Assembly (NCBI GenBank): GCA_963804375.1
Contig: CAWDQE010000019.1
Coordinates: forward strand, 558,001-622,000
Reading direction: 5' to 3'
Origin: JANXQG01 sp963804375
GTDB taxonomy: Bacteria; Planctomycetota; Planctomycetia; Pirellulales; Thermoguttaceae
Length of the DNA stretch: 64,000 nucleotides
Shown here: positions 1 through 8,111 of the stretch, one piece after another
Layout of the letters: every line of letters starts with the position of its first letter
Position numbering within the stretch: the first letter of the stretch is position 1
Made by a program: the position numbers and the translations under genes
Notes under the pieces: model-generated
The model's input: the letters and a program-made list of their open reading frames with translations, nothing else
Database searches by the model: none
Told to the model about the DNA's origin: nothing

Positions 1-1153
1 TGCCGGCGTCCGGCTGCTCCTGCCCGACGATCATGCGGAAGAGCGTCGTCTTGCCGGTGCCGTTAGGCCCGATCACGCCGACGATGCCGCCGCGGGGCAG
101 GTCGAACGAGCATTTTTCCATCAGGTTCAGCTTCTCGCCCTCGACGGTGTAGGCCTTGCAGACGTCTTTGAACGTCAACACCTTGTCGCCCAGCCGAGGC
201 CCCGGGGCGATCTGGATGATGGCTTCGTTCTTGACGTCGTCAACCTGCTGCGCGGCGAGTTGCTCGTACGACTTGATGCGGGCCAGGTTCTTCTGTTTGC
301 GGCCTTCATGCGAATTGCGGATCCAATCCAGCTCGCGCTGCAGCGTCTTCTGCCGCTGCGACTCGCGCTTCTCCGTCACCCGCAGCAGCTCCGACTTCTG
401 CTGCAGCCACGAAGAGTAATTGCCCTCGAACGGCAGGCCGCGGCCGTTTTCCAGTTCCAGGATCCACTTGGTGATGTTGTCCAGGAAGTAGCGGTCGTGG
501 GTGACGATGATCACGGTTCCCGGATAGTCGCGCAAGGTCTGTTCCAGCCACTGCACGGTCTCGGCGTCGAGGTGGTTGGTCGGTTCGTCCAGGAGCAGCA
601 GGTCGGGCTTCTCCAGCAGTGCCATGCACAGCGCCACGCGGCGGCGCTCGCCACCGGAGAGCTGCCGCACCGGCGTCTCGTCGGGCGGCAGCACGAGGGC
701 GTCGGAGGCGATGTCCATCAGGCGGTCGAGTTCCCAGCCGTCGCAGCCGTCGATCTTCTCCTGCAAGCGGCCCATTTCCTCCATCAGCTTGTCGAGGTCG
801 TCGTCTGCCTTGGGATCGGCCATCTCCATGCTGATCTCGTTGAAGCGATCGACGAGGTCCTGGACCGGCTTCATCGAGGTCCGCAAGTTCTCGCGAACCG
901 TCTTGTCGAGATCCAACACCGGCTCCTGGGCCACGTACCGCACCCGCATGTTTTTGGCCAGGGCGGCGGTGCCTTCGATATCGGTATCGATGCCGGCCAT
1001 GATCCGCAGCAGGGTCGACTTTCCCGACCCGTTCTCGCCGACGATGCCGATTTTCGCACCGTAGTAGAACGACAGGCTTATATTCTTGAGCACGACCCGC
1101 TCGCCATAACGCTTGCCGACGTCGTGCATTTCGAAGATGAATTGGGGGGGCAT
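1..1153 (-). CDS. ettA: Energy-dependent translational throttle protein EttA (ABC-F ATPase), 3' part outside window
   Basis: The visible 384 residues start MPPQFIFEMHDVGKRYGERV and follow the EttA order. There is a first Walker A (GENGSGKST, near residue 40), the signature LSGGERRRVAL, Walker B LLLLDEPTNHLDAE, THDRYFLDN, then WILELENGRGLPFEGNYSSW, and a second Walker A (GPNGTGKTT) near residue 355. EttA is a cytosolic, ribosome-bound ATPase that gates the first elongation step according to ATP/ADP ratio (family knowledge). About 170 C-terminal residues, with the second signature and Walker B, lie beyond base 1. The start at 1153 gives the N-terminus typical of the family. The gene is divergent from its right neighbour, with about 400 bp between them. 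Identification is very secure. Confidence 0.96.
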   Translation of the reverse strand, partial: MPPQFIFEMHDVGKRYGERVVLKNISLSFYYGAKIGIVGENGSGKSTLLRIMAGIDTDIEGTAALAKNMRVRYVAQEPVLDLDKTVRENLRTSMKPVQDLVDRFNEISMEMADPKADDDLDKLMEEMGRLQEKIDGCDGWELDRLMDIASDALVLPPDETPVRQLSGGERRRVALCMALLEKPDLLLLDEPTNHLDAETVQWLEQTLRDYPGTVIIVTHDRYFLDNITKWILELENGRGLPFEGNYSSWLQQKSELLRVTEKRESQRQKTLQRELDWIRNSHEGRKQKNLARIKSYEQLAAQQVDDVKNEAIIQIAPGPRLGDKVLTFKDVCKAYTVEGEKLNLMEKCSFDLPRGGIVGVIGPNGTGKTTLFRMIVGQEQPDAG

Positions 1154-1546
1154 GGATTGTCGTGTTTCGGCCGTTCGAGGCGTTTGGAATCCAGTATTTA
1201 TAGCAGGAATGGCGCGGAGGGGAACGGGGCGGGCCAATTGGAGTGCGGTAATTCATACCCGCTTTCCATTTACGTTTTTCCAGGTCTCGACGCGCGCGAG
1301 AACCGTAACTCGACTTCGTCGTACGGCTTGACTTGTGTCCAAGGGGCTCCTGCCTCGCCTCTTTATTATACGAGTAGTCGTAGAAACCACCCTTCAGCAG
1401 GGGGTTGCGACGGAGGTTACCCCCCTTCTTAGGCACAAGATCGGAGGATTTCTCCCATTTCTTACCAAAAAGGGAATCTACCGCCCGGCAATTCCGTCTA
1501 TAATGAGAGGTAGGAACAGCAGCAGGCCCGATAACAGAGAACCATC
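1154..1546. other. Divergent intergenic region
   Basis: No supportable gene is seen between ettA (minus) and the plus-strand membrane protein gene. A TATAAT hexamer at 1499-1504 could be a -10 element for the plus-strand gene, but no convincing -35 lies 17 bp upstream. ORFs crossing this stretch are extensions of shadows of ettA. Confidence 0.4.
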
Positions 1547-1677
1547 ATGGCAAGTGGCACGATTTCCACTCGTCCGCAGGCGGAAAGCGCCCCGCGCAGG
1601 GACGATACGAAGAGTTCATCGAGAAGCGAGTCGAACACACCCGCCGGCAAGTCCGCCTGGTTGAAGTAGCTTCCGGC

Positions 1678-4600
1678 ATGATGCTGCTGGCAACGGCGTC
1701 GCTCGTTTTCTTTCTGGCCGTGGCTGTGCTGGACCACTGGGTCTTTCATCAGGGGCTGAGTTTCACCGCCCGATTGGCACTTTTTGCCCTTTGGGTAGCT
1801 GCGGCGGGGGCCTTTGGCTGGCGTTTCTTGCTGCCGCCGCTGGCCAATCGCATCAATCCGGTGTTTGCCGCGCAGGCGATCGAGCAGGGCCGCCCGACGC
1901 TCAAGAACAGCCTGATCAATTTCCTCCTCCTCCGCTCGCACCCGCAGGATGTCGCGCCGGTGGTGTTTCGCGCGATGGAACACCGGGCGGCGTCGGATCT
2001 GCTGAAGGTGCCGGTCGACCATGCCGTCGATCGCGGCCGCATCGTGCAGTTGGCCTGTGCCCTGGCGGGGGTGATTGCGATCTTTGCCCTCTATCTGGCC
2101 CTCTCGCCCAAGAATCCCTTGGTCTCGGCGGCCCGCGTGCTCTGGCCATGGTCGAGCGTCCCGGCCCCCACGCGGGTCCACATCGAAGAGGTCAGTCCGG
2201 GCGATAAGACCGTGTACAACGACGAACGCGAGCCGATCTCCGCGCTGGTCACCGGCCTCCGCGACGGCGAACAGGTGACCCTCCTGGTCTGCACGGCTGA
2301 CAACCAGGCGGTCGAGGATCGCATGGTCATGACCCCGGCCGACGACGCGAACCACTATCGCTGCGAATTGCCGCAGGGCAGCGGCGGTTTTCAGCAAGAC
2401 ACCTTCTATCGCATCACCGCCGGTGATACCGCTACCCCGCAGTACAAGCTGGACGTCCAAACCGCGCCCACGATCATCGTCGACCGCATCGACTATCAAT
2501 TCCCGCCGTACACCGGGCTGGCCGAGCGCACGATCAAGAACCAGGGCGATATCAAGGCCCTGGAGGGCACCCTGGTAACGATCTATGCCACGGCCAACAT
2601 GGATATCAAAGACGCCCACATCGACCTGAACCACGACGGCGACGGGTGGGGCCTGGTCACTCGGCCGATGACGACCAAGGGTAAGAAGGCCACCGGGCAG
2701 CTCACCTTGGCACTCGATCCCGACAACCCGGGGAAGGCCCAGTTTAGCGGCTATCAGATCCTGTTTACCGACACCAACGGCCACAGCGTCCGCCGACCGG
2801 TCCGCTATAACATCGACGTCGACCGCGACCTGCCGCCGGTCGTCCAGATCGACAAGCCGTTGCAAGAAGTAGTCGAGATGCCGGAGGATGGTCAACTGCC
2901 GATTCACGTAAAGGCCTCCGATCCCGACTTCGGCTTGCGGCACGTGACGATCCAGGCCGAACGCGAAACCAAGGCTGGGCGCGAAGCAGATCAACTGAGC
3001 CTGCCGGTGCTTTTCGACCGCCCCAAGCCGGAAAAGGCGCTACTGAATGTCGATCGCGAATATCTCTTCCGGCCGGCCGAGCTGAAGTTGAAGGCCGGCG
3101 ACGTCGTACACTATTGGGCCACCGCGGACGACAACAAGGAGCCCCGCCCCAATCATTCCGAAACGGCGCATCGGACGATCAAGATCGGCGGCGCTGGGCA
3201 AGGCGACTCGCAAGACCAGCAGAACCCGCCGAACGGCGCCGATGGTCAGCAGCAGCAAAAGGGGGATAAGCCCGGCCAAAGCGGCGAGAGGAGCAAAGCC
3301 GAGAAAGGTCAGGGCGATTCATCGGGCAACAAGTCCGAAGAGTCAAAGGGCAGCGACCAGGGTTCGGATGGGAAGACCAAGGAAGATGGGCAAGGCACCA
3401 AGTCGCAGGATCCGAAAAACGCTTCCTCCGATACGCCAAAGCGGCCGAAGAGTGGCGAGCCCAACTCGGGTGAGTCCGGCGAGGAGCGCGAAGCGCCGCT
3501 CGATCCCAATTCACAGCAAGCCGATGCGATCAAGGAGTCGCTCAAAGACAAAGAAAAACAAGAGAACGGGCAACAGGACAAACCCCAGCAGCCCAACCGT
3601 GACCAAAAGCAGAATGCCGGCCAGTCGGGCGGTCAACAGCAAGGCAGTCCGCAGCAGGACGGCCGAAAGCAAGATGACAGCCAGAAACAAAATGGTGGCC
3701 AGGGTAACCAGCAGCCGCAGGGCAACTCCGGCGAAAAGAAAGACCAAGGCACTTCTGGCAATCAGCCCCAGGGGAGCAATTCCCCAAAGCAAGCTGGCAA
3801 GCCGGATTCCACACAGAACAACTCTGGCAACCAAGGTCAGAATGATCGGCAGAATCCCAGTCAGGGCAATCCGAAGCCGTCGCCCCAGCAGCAGGGCAAT
3901 ACCGGCGGCACTTCCAAAGCCGATTCCCAGCATCAGGCCGGAAACGATGCCCACGGTCAGCTTCCGCAACCGAACGGCAGCGGCCAGGACAACAAGTCGC
4001 AGTCTTCGCCCGGCGCGAAACAGGACCAGAACACTGACGGGCAGTCGAAGCAAGACACGAAGCAGGCCAGCCGCGAGAAAAGCCAGCCGAATCAATCGGC
4101 CGGCGGAAGCAAGACTTCCGCGAAGCAGCAATCCGGCGGCGAGACGAGCAAGGGCGAATCGGGCAAGGGCGGAAATCCGCAGAACTCCGACAAGCCAAAA
4201 CCCGGCGGCCAGGGCCCCGGCGATGAACGCCAAGTGGCTCAAGGACCGAAGCCCAACGAGCCGAAGCCGTCTGAGGGCGCCGGGTCCGACAGCCAGGGCA
4301 AGTCCGGCAGCGAGAAAAAGGAGATCAAGCCTAAAGAGGAGAGCGGCAATTCCCCGGGCGGCGGTCAAGGATCGCATCCCAAGAAGGAAGAGAGCCAAAA
4401 GGGCGGCGGTGATAGCTCCGGCGGTGATAAGCCAAAGTCCGGCCAGGGCGATCCGACGAAAGGCTCCAGCGGCGGCGGCAATCAGCCCAAGGGTGACAAG
4501 CCATCGAGCAACCAGGGCGGCACCGCGGACAGTGGGTCGCGACAGCAGGATCCCAGCAAGAAAGGCAATCCAACCGAGCAGAACAGCGGCCGTGCTCCCG

Positions 4601-5550
4601 AGTCCCAGGTCGATCGGCAAAATGGCAAGCAGAAGCCTGGCGACGCCGAGGAAGGCCTGAGCCCGAAGTCCGACAAGTCGCAGTCGCCCGGCAATAGCCC
4701 CCACGACTCGGGTTCCAGCAGCCAGACCAAGGGCGATCGCAAAGGCGGCGGCGGGGAGGGCGGCGGGGAGCAGAACAAGAAGAACGGCACGGGCGCCGCC
4801 GGCACGCAGCAGGCGGCAGACAAAGGTGGCTCCGTCTCCCCGGAAAAGGGCGACGGCGCCACGGGCAAGAACGCCGGCGAAGCAGTCCGCGCCACCGAGC
4901 GCACTGACTCGCCGCGCAAGGAGTCGGGCAAGGGCAAAGGCCAGCCGCAGGAATCGGCCGACCATCAAACGGCCAAGAACGATGAGCATGCGTCGCAAGG
5001 CAAGTCCACGCAGAACTCCAATGAAAGCCAGGGCACGTCCGGCAACAGCCAGGCAGGCGCTCAGTCTCCCCAGCAGGCGGGCTCCCAAGGTGGCGGACAA
5101 CCTGTCGGTGGCAGCCGGGCGAGCAATGCAGCCCCCCCGCCCGAAGTGCCCCAGCCGCCCGAGAGCAAGCCCGACGAGGCCAATCTCGACTTCTCCAAGA
5201 AGCAGGTCGATCTGGCCCTGGAACATCTCAAGGACGAGAAGAGCAAGCCGAAGTCCGAGTTGCTCGACCGCCTCGGCTGGACCAAGGAAGAGGCCCAGAA
5301 GTTCCTCGACAACATGAGCAAGTTGAAGGATTCGGCCCAACGGTCCGGCAACGAGGGCGAGTCGGCCAAGAAGGCCTACAACGAGTTCTTGAAGAACCTC
5401 GATTTGCATCCTCACATTACGCAGATCAGCGGCGGGAAAACAAAGACCGACGAAGTGCCACACGTCCGCGACAGCGGTCAGATGCCGGCGCCCGCCGAAT
5501 GGGCCGATCTCTACCACGCTTATTCGAGTTCCACCGGGGGAAAGAAGTAG
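1678..5550 (+). CDS. Large membrane protein with a very long disordered region (planctomycete DUF4175-like)
   Basis: From Met 1678 the ORF encodes 1290 residues. Two membrane segments near the N-terminus (about residues 1-22 and 27-50), and a further hydrophobic stretch near residues 122-142, anchor an extracytoplasmic part with Ig-like/beta-rich sequence to about residue 500. Residues ~504-1166 are made almost only of G, S, Q, K, N, P, D, E and contain no C, F, M, W or Y. A folded, charged C-terminal domain of ~120 residues follows (LLDRLGWTKEEAQKFLDNMS). Coding sequence seems to begin further upstream: the frame before 1678 reads YEEFIEKRVEHTRRQVRLVE, but no ATG/GTG/TTG lies in that frame. 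An ATG at 1547 in another frame (MASGTISTRPQAESAPRRD) looks like the true start, implying a one-base shift near 1600. Function is unknown. Homologues often sit near MoxR/DUF58 genes, which are not seen here. Confidence 0.8.
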   Translation: MMLLATASLVFFLAVAVLDHWVFHQGLSFTARLALFALWVAAAGAFGWRFLLPPLANRINPVFAAQAIEQGRPTLKNSLINFLLLRSHPQDVAPVVFRAMEHRAASDLLKVPVDHAVDRGRIVQLACALAGVIAIFALYLALSPKNPLVSAARVLWPWSSVPAPTRVHIEEVSPGDKTVYNDEREPISALVTGLRDGEQVTLLVCTADNQAVEDRMVMTPADDANHYRCELPQGSGGFQQDTFYRITAGDTATPQYKLDVQTAPTIIVDRIDYQFPPYTGLAERTIKNQGDIKALEGTLVTIYATANMDIKDAHIDLNHDGDGWGLVTRPMTTKGKKATGQLTLALDPDNPGKAQFSGYQILFTDTNGHSVRRPVRYNIDVDRDLPPVVQIDKPLQEVVEMPEDGQLPIHVKASDPDFGLRHVTIQAERETKAGREADQLSLPVLFDRPKPEKALLNVDREYLFRPAELKLKAGDVVHYWATADDNKEPRPNHSETAHRTIKIGGAGQGDSQDQQNPPNGADGQQQQKGDKPGQSGERSKAEKGQGDSSGNKSEESKGSDQGSDGKTKEDGQGTKSQDPKNASSDTPKRPKSGEPNSGESGEEREAPLDPNSQQADAIKESLKDKEKQENGQQDKPQQPNRDQKQNAGQSGGQQQGSPQQDGRKQDDSQKQNGGQGNQQPQGNSGEKKDQGTSGNQPQGSNSPKQAGKPDSTQNNSGNQGQNDRQNPSQGNPKPSPQQQGNTGGTSKADSQHQAGNDAHGQLPQPNGSGQDNKSQSSPGAKQDQNTDGQSKQDTKQASREKSQPNQSAGGSKTSAKQQSGGETSKGESGKGGNPQNSDKPKPGGQGPGDERQVAQGPKPNEPKPSEGAGSDSQGKSGSEKKEIKPKEESGNSPGGGQGSHPKKEESQKGGGDSSGGDKPKSGQGDPTKGSSGGGNQPKGDKPSSNQGGTADSGSRQQDPSKKGNPTEQNSGRAPESQVDRQNGKQKPGDAEEGLSPKSDKSQSPGNSPHDSGSSSQTKGDRKGGGGEGGGEQNKKNGTGAAGTQQAADKGGSVSPEKGDGATGKNAGEAVRATERTDSPRKESGKGKGQPQESADHQTAKNDEHASQGKSTQNSNESQGTSGNSQAGAQSPQQAGSQGGGQPVGGSRASNAAPPPEVPQPPESKPDEANLDFSKKQVDLALEHLKDEKSKPKSELLDRLGWTKEEAQKFLDNMSKLKDSAQRSGNEGESAKKAYNEFLKNLDLHPHITQISGGKTKTDEVPHVRDSGQMPAPAEWADLYHAYSSSTGGKK

Positions 5551-5560
5551 GCTTCGTAGG

Positions 5561-5646
5561 ACGGAATTTATTCCGTTGGACGGATTTTGTAGAATGGAAT
5601 TCATTCCGTTGATTCCTTGTTTCCCGAAAACGGAATGAATTCCGTT
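5561..5646. repeat. Three palindromic copies of a cggaat-attccg element
   Basis: Three near-palindromes built on the same core lie at 5561-5576 (acggaatttattccgt), 5593-5610 (aatggaattcattccgtt) and 5629-5646 (aacggaatgaattccgtt). They fill the gap between the membrane protein gene and nadB. The last copy runs in frame into the apparent N-terminus of nadB (MFPENGMNSVLRI), which is why the later Met at 5656 is preferred as start. Confidence 0.75.
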
Positions 5647-5655
5647 CTGCGTATA

Positions 5656-7265
5656 ATGCAATTCACCACGCCCCGCTACCTCGTCCCCTTCCGTCCCAAG
5701 TCGGTACCGCACTACTTTACCGATGTATTAATCATCGGTGGCGGGCTGGCTGGGATTCGCGCCGCCCTGGGCACCGATCCGCGGCTCTCGGTGCTGATCG
5801 TCACCAAAGACGGCCTGCAAAACTCCAACAGCGCCTACGCCCAAGGCGGCATCGCCGGCGTGGTCGATCCGGAAGATCGCTTCGAGGACCACGTGGCCGA
5901 CACTCTGCAGGCCGGCGGCACGCTCTGTGATCCCGAAGTCGTCAAGCGGGTAATCTGCGAGGCCCCGCAGCGGATCGAGGAGCTCATCGGCTGGGGCACC
6001 CGCTTCGACACGGCCGAGGGACACCTGGCCCTGGGACGCGAGGGCGGTCACGGGCACGATCGCATCGTGCACGCCTTGGGCGACGCCACCGGCAAAGAGG
6101 TCATGCGGGCGGTCACGGAACGCATGCTTGCCCTGGAGCACGTCGAGGTCTGGCAAGAGACATTCACGATCGACCTGCTCACGCAGGAGGGCACGTGCCG
6201 CGGCGTCATCGTCTGGAACCAGCAGCACGGCAAGACGCTCGTCTGGGCCAAGCAAACGATCCTGGCCACCGGCGGCGCGGGGCAGATCTATCGCGAAACC
6301 ACCAACCCGACCGTGGCCACGGGCGACGGATTGGCCCTGGCCTATCGCGCCGGGGCCGAGCTGCGCGACGTCGAGTTCGTGCAGTTCCACCCCACGGTCC
6401 TGTACATCGCCGGCGGCAGCCGCAGTCTGATCAGCGAGGCCACCCGCGGGGAAGGCGCGGCACCTCGTCGATCGCCACGGCCACCGTTTCATGCCCGACT
6501 ACGACCCCCGCGGCGAGCTTGCTCCCCGCGACGTCGTCAGCCTTTCCATCGTCAGCCAGATGGAGAAGACGCGGCATCCGAACGTCTATCTCGACATGAC
6601 GCACCTCGATCCGCAGCGGGTCTTGTCGCGCTTCCCCGGCATCGCGGCGATCTGCGCGGAGTTCGATCTCGATATCACCCGCGACCGCATTCCCGTGCGG
6701 CCCGGGGCGCACTATATGATGGGCGGCATCACCGTCGATCTCGAGGGCCGCACGACCCTGCCCGGTCTATGGGCCGCCGGCGAAGTCACCTCCACCGGGC
6801 TGCACGGGGCGAACCGGCTGGCGTCGAACAGTCTTCTGGAGGCGTTGGTCTACGGCGCGCATGCAGGGGCGGGGGCCTCGCGCGGCCCTGGGCCTGAAAG
6901 ACGACTTCTTCGCCCTGCCGATCGAGAACCCGCGGGTCGATGCGATCGGCGAACCGTTGAACCTGGACGACATCCGCAACGCCTTGAAGAGTCTGCTGTG
7001 GCGGAACGTCGGCGTCCGCCGCGACGGCGAGGGCCTGGCCGAGGCCCAGCATACGGTCAGCCATTGGTGCCGATACGTCTTGGCCCGGCAGTTCAACGAC
7101 CCGGGCGGCTGGGAGTTGCAGAACATGATCTGCATCGCCCGTTTGATGATCGAGGCCGCGCTGGAGCGCGAGGAGAGCCGCGGCGCGCACGTCCGCACCG
7201 ATTATCCCGCCCTGGATGATGCCCGCTGGAACCGCCATATTTGTTTTCAGCGGGAGGGGAGATAG
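5656..7265 (+). pseudogene. nadB: L-aspartate oxidase NadB, reading frame broken twice
   Basis: NadB is the cytosolic FAD enzyme oxidising L-aspartate to iminoaspartate, the first step of de novo NAD synthesis. The first segment (MQFTTPRYLVPF...) carries the dinucleotide-binding motif VLIIGGGLAGIRAAL, SAYAQGGIAGV, and GDATGKEVMRAV followed by LATGGAGQIYRETTNP and VEFVQFHPTVLY. After TRGEGA the frame shifts near 6458 and resumes as LVDRHGHRFMPDYDPRGELA, AHYMMGGITVD and GEVTSTGLHGANRLASNSLL. A second shift in the G-rich stretch near 6861-6875 leads to LGLKDDFFALPIENP and the helical C-terminal domain, ending at 7265. Total length (~535 residues) matches the family. Both shifts touch G/C runs, so sequencing error is as likely as true decay. 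nadA and nadC are not nearby. Confidence 0.88.
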
Positions 7266-7470
7266 CGAGGCCCTTGGGCCGGAACGTAAAAGTAGAACAC
7301 GGGCGGGACTTAAACCTCCGCAAGCAGGTCGAAATCCTGGACAGCAAGGTCCATCTGGAATCGACCTGCATGGCGGCGTATCATGGAATGTCCGCGCCTG
7401 GCGAGAGGTCCTTGAAAACCGATCGTCGAGCTGAGACAGCGGGACCAACATCATCCGCCAAGAGAGAACC

Positions 7471-8106
7471 ATGTCGATTGCAACGTTACCCTGCGAAAAC
7501 CGCGTCTTGCTGGCCGGTGTGGCCTGGTCCACCTACGAAGCCCTGCTGGCAGACACGCAATGCTGCGGCACAAGATTCACCTACGACCGGGGTTACTTGG
7601 AAATTATGTCGCCATCCCGTGAACACGAACACATCAAAAGTCTCCTCGGACGGATGATCGACGCCATGACCGAGGAGTTCGATATCCCCATCAGCAGCGG
7701 CGGTTCGACCACTCTGAAGGCCGAGTTGAAGCGGCGCGGGGCCGAACCGGACGAGTGCTATTACGTGGCCAATGAGCCGCGGATGCGAGGGCATGAGGAC
7801 TACGACCCGGCCGTGGATCCGCCGCCGGACCTCTTGATCGAAGTGGACATTTCGCGGAATTCGCTCGACAAGTTTGCCATCTACGCGGATTTTGGCGTGC
7901 CGGAGATTTGGACCTATGAGGATGACGCTCTCCACGTCCATCAGTTGCAGGACAACGGCACGTATGCGCAGCGGGATCGCAGTCCGGCCTTTCCCTTTCT
8001 CCCATTGGCCGGCATCCAGGGATTTCTCGATCGCCGGAATGCGACGGACGAGACGACGTGGATCCGTTCCTTCCGCAAATGGGTGCGGACGCTTTCGCGC
8101 CCGTGA
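7471..8106 (+). CDS. Uma2 family (DUF820) putative endonuclease
   Basis: The 211-residue protein has the Uma2/DUF820 layout, a PD-(D/E)XK-type fold. An early helix carries WSTYEALLAD, then a beta strand FTYDRGYLEIMSPSREHE, the E-x(n)-P-D motif as AEPDECYYVAN, and the core strand PPPDLLIEVDISRNSLDK followed by KFAIYADFGVPEIWTY. The conserved D and E with downstream K are visible in PDLLIEVD...K. Uma2 proteins are abundant in cyanobacteria and planctomycetes; their role is poorly defined. It overlaps the most upstream possible start of the next gene, so the two may be co-transcribed. The start is supported by AGAGAG just upstream of the ATG. Confidence 0.82.
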   Translation: MSIATLPCENRVLLAGVAWSTYEALLADTQCCGTRFTYDRGYLEIMSPSREHEHIKSLLGRMIDAMTEEFDIPISSGGSTTLKAELKRRGAEPDECYYVANEPRMRGHEDYDPAVDPPPDLLIEVDISRNSLDKFAIYADFGVPEIWTYEDDALHVHQLQDNGTYAQRDRSPAFPFLPLAGIQGFLDRRNATDETTWIRSFRKWVRTLSRP

Positions 8107-8111
8107 ATTGC

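Noticed and set aside
260..1432. Long plus-strand ORF across ettA
   Set aside because: It is antisense to clear EttA motifs and has no family features.
3511..5712. 733-codon minus-strand ORF opposite the disordered region
   Set aside because: It arises from skewed codon use in the low-complexity plus-strand gene; the translated sequence is Leu/Ala/Arg-rich without motifs.
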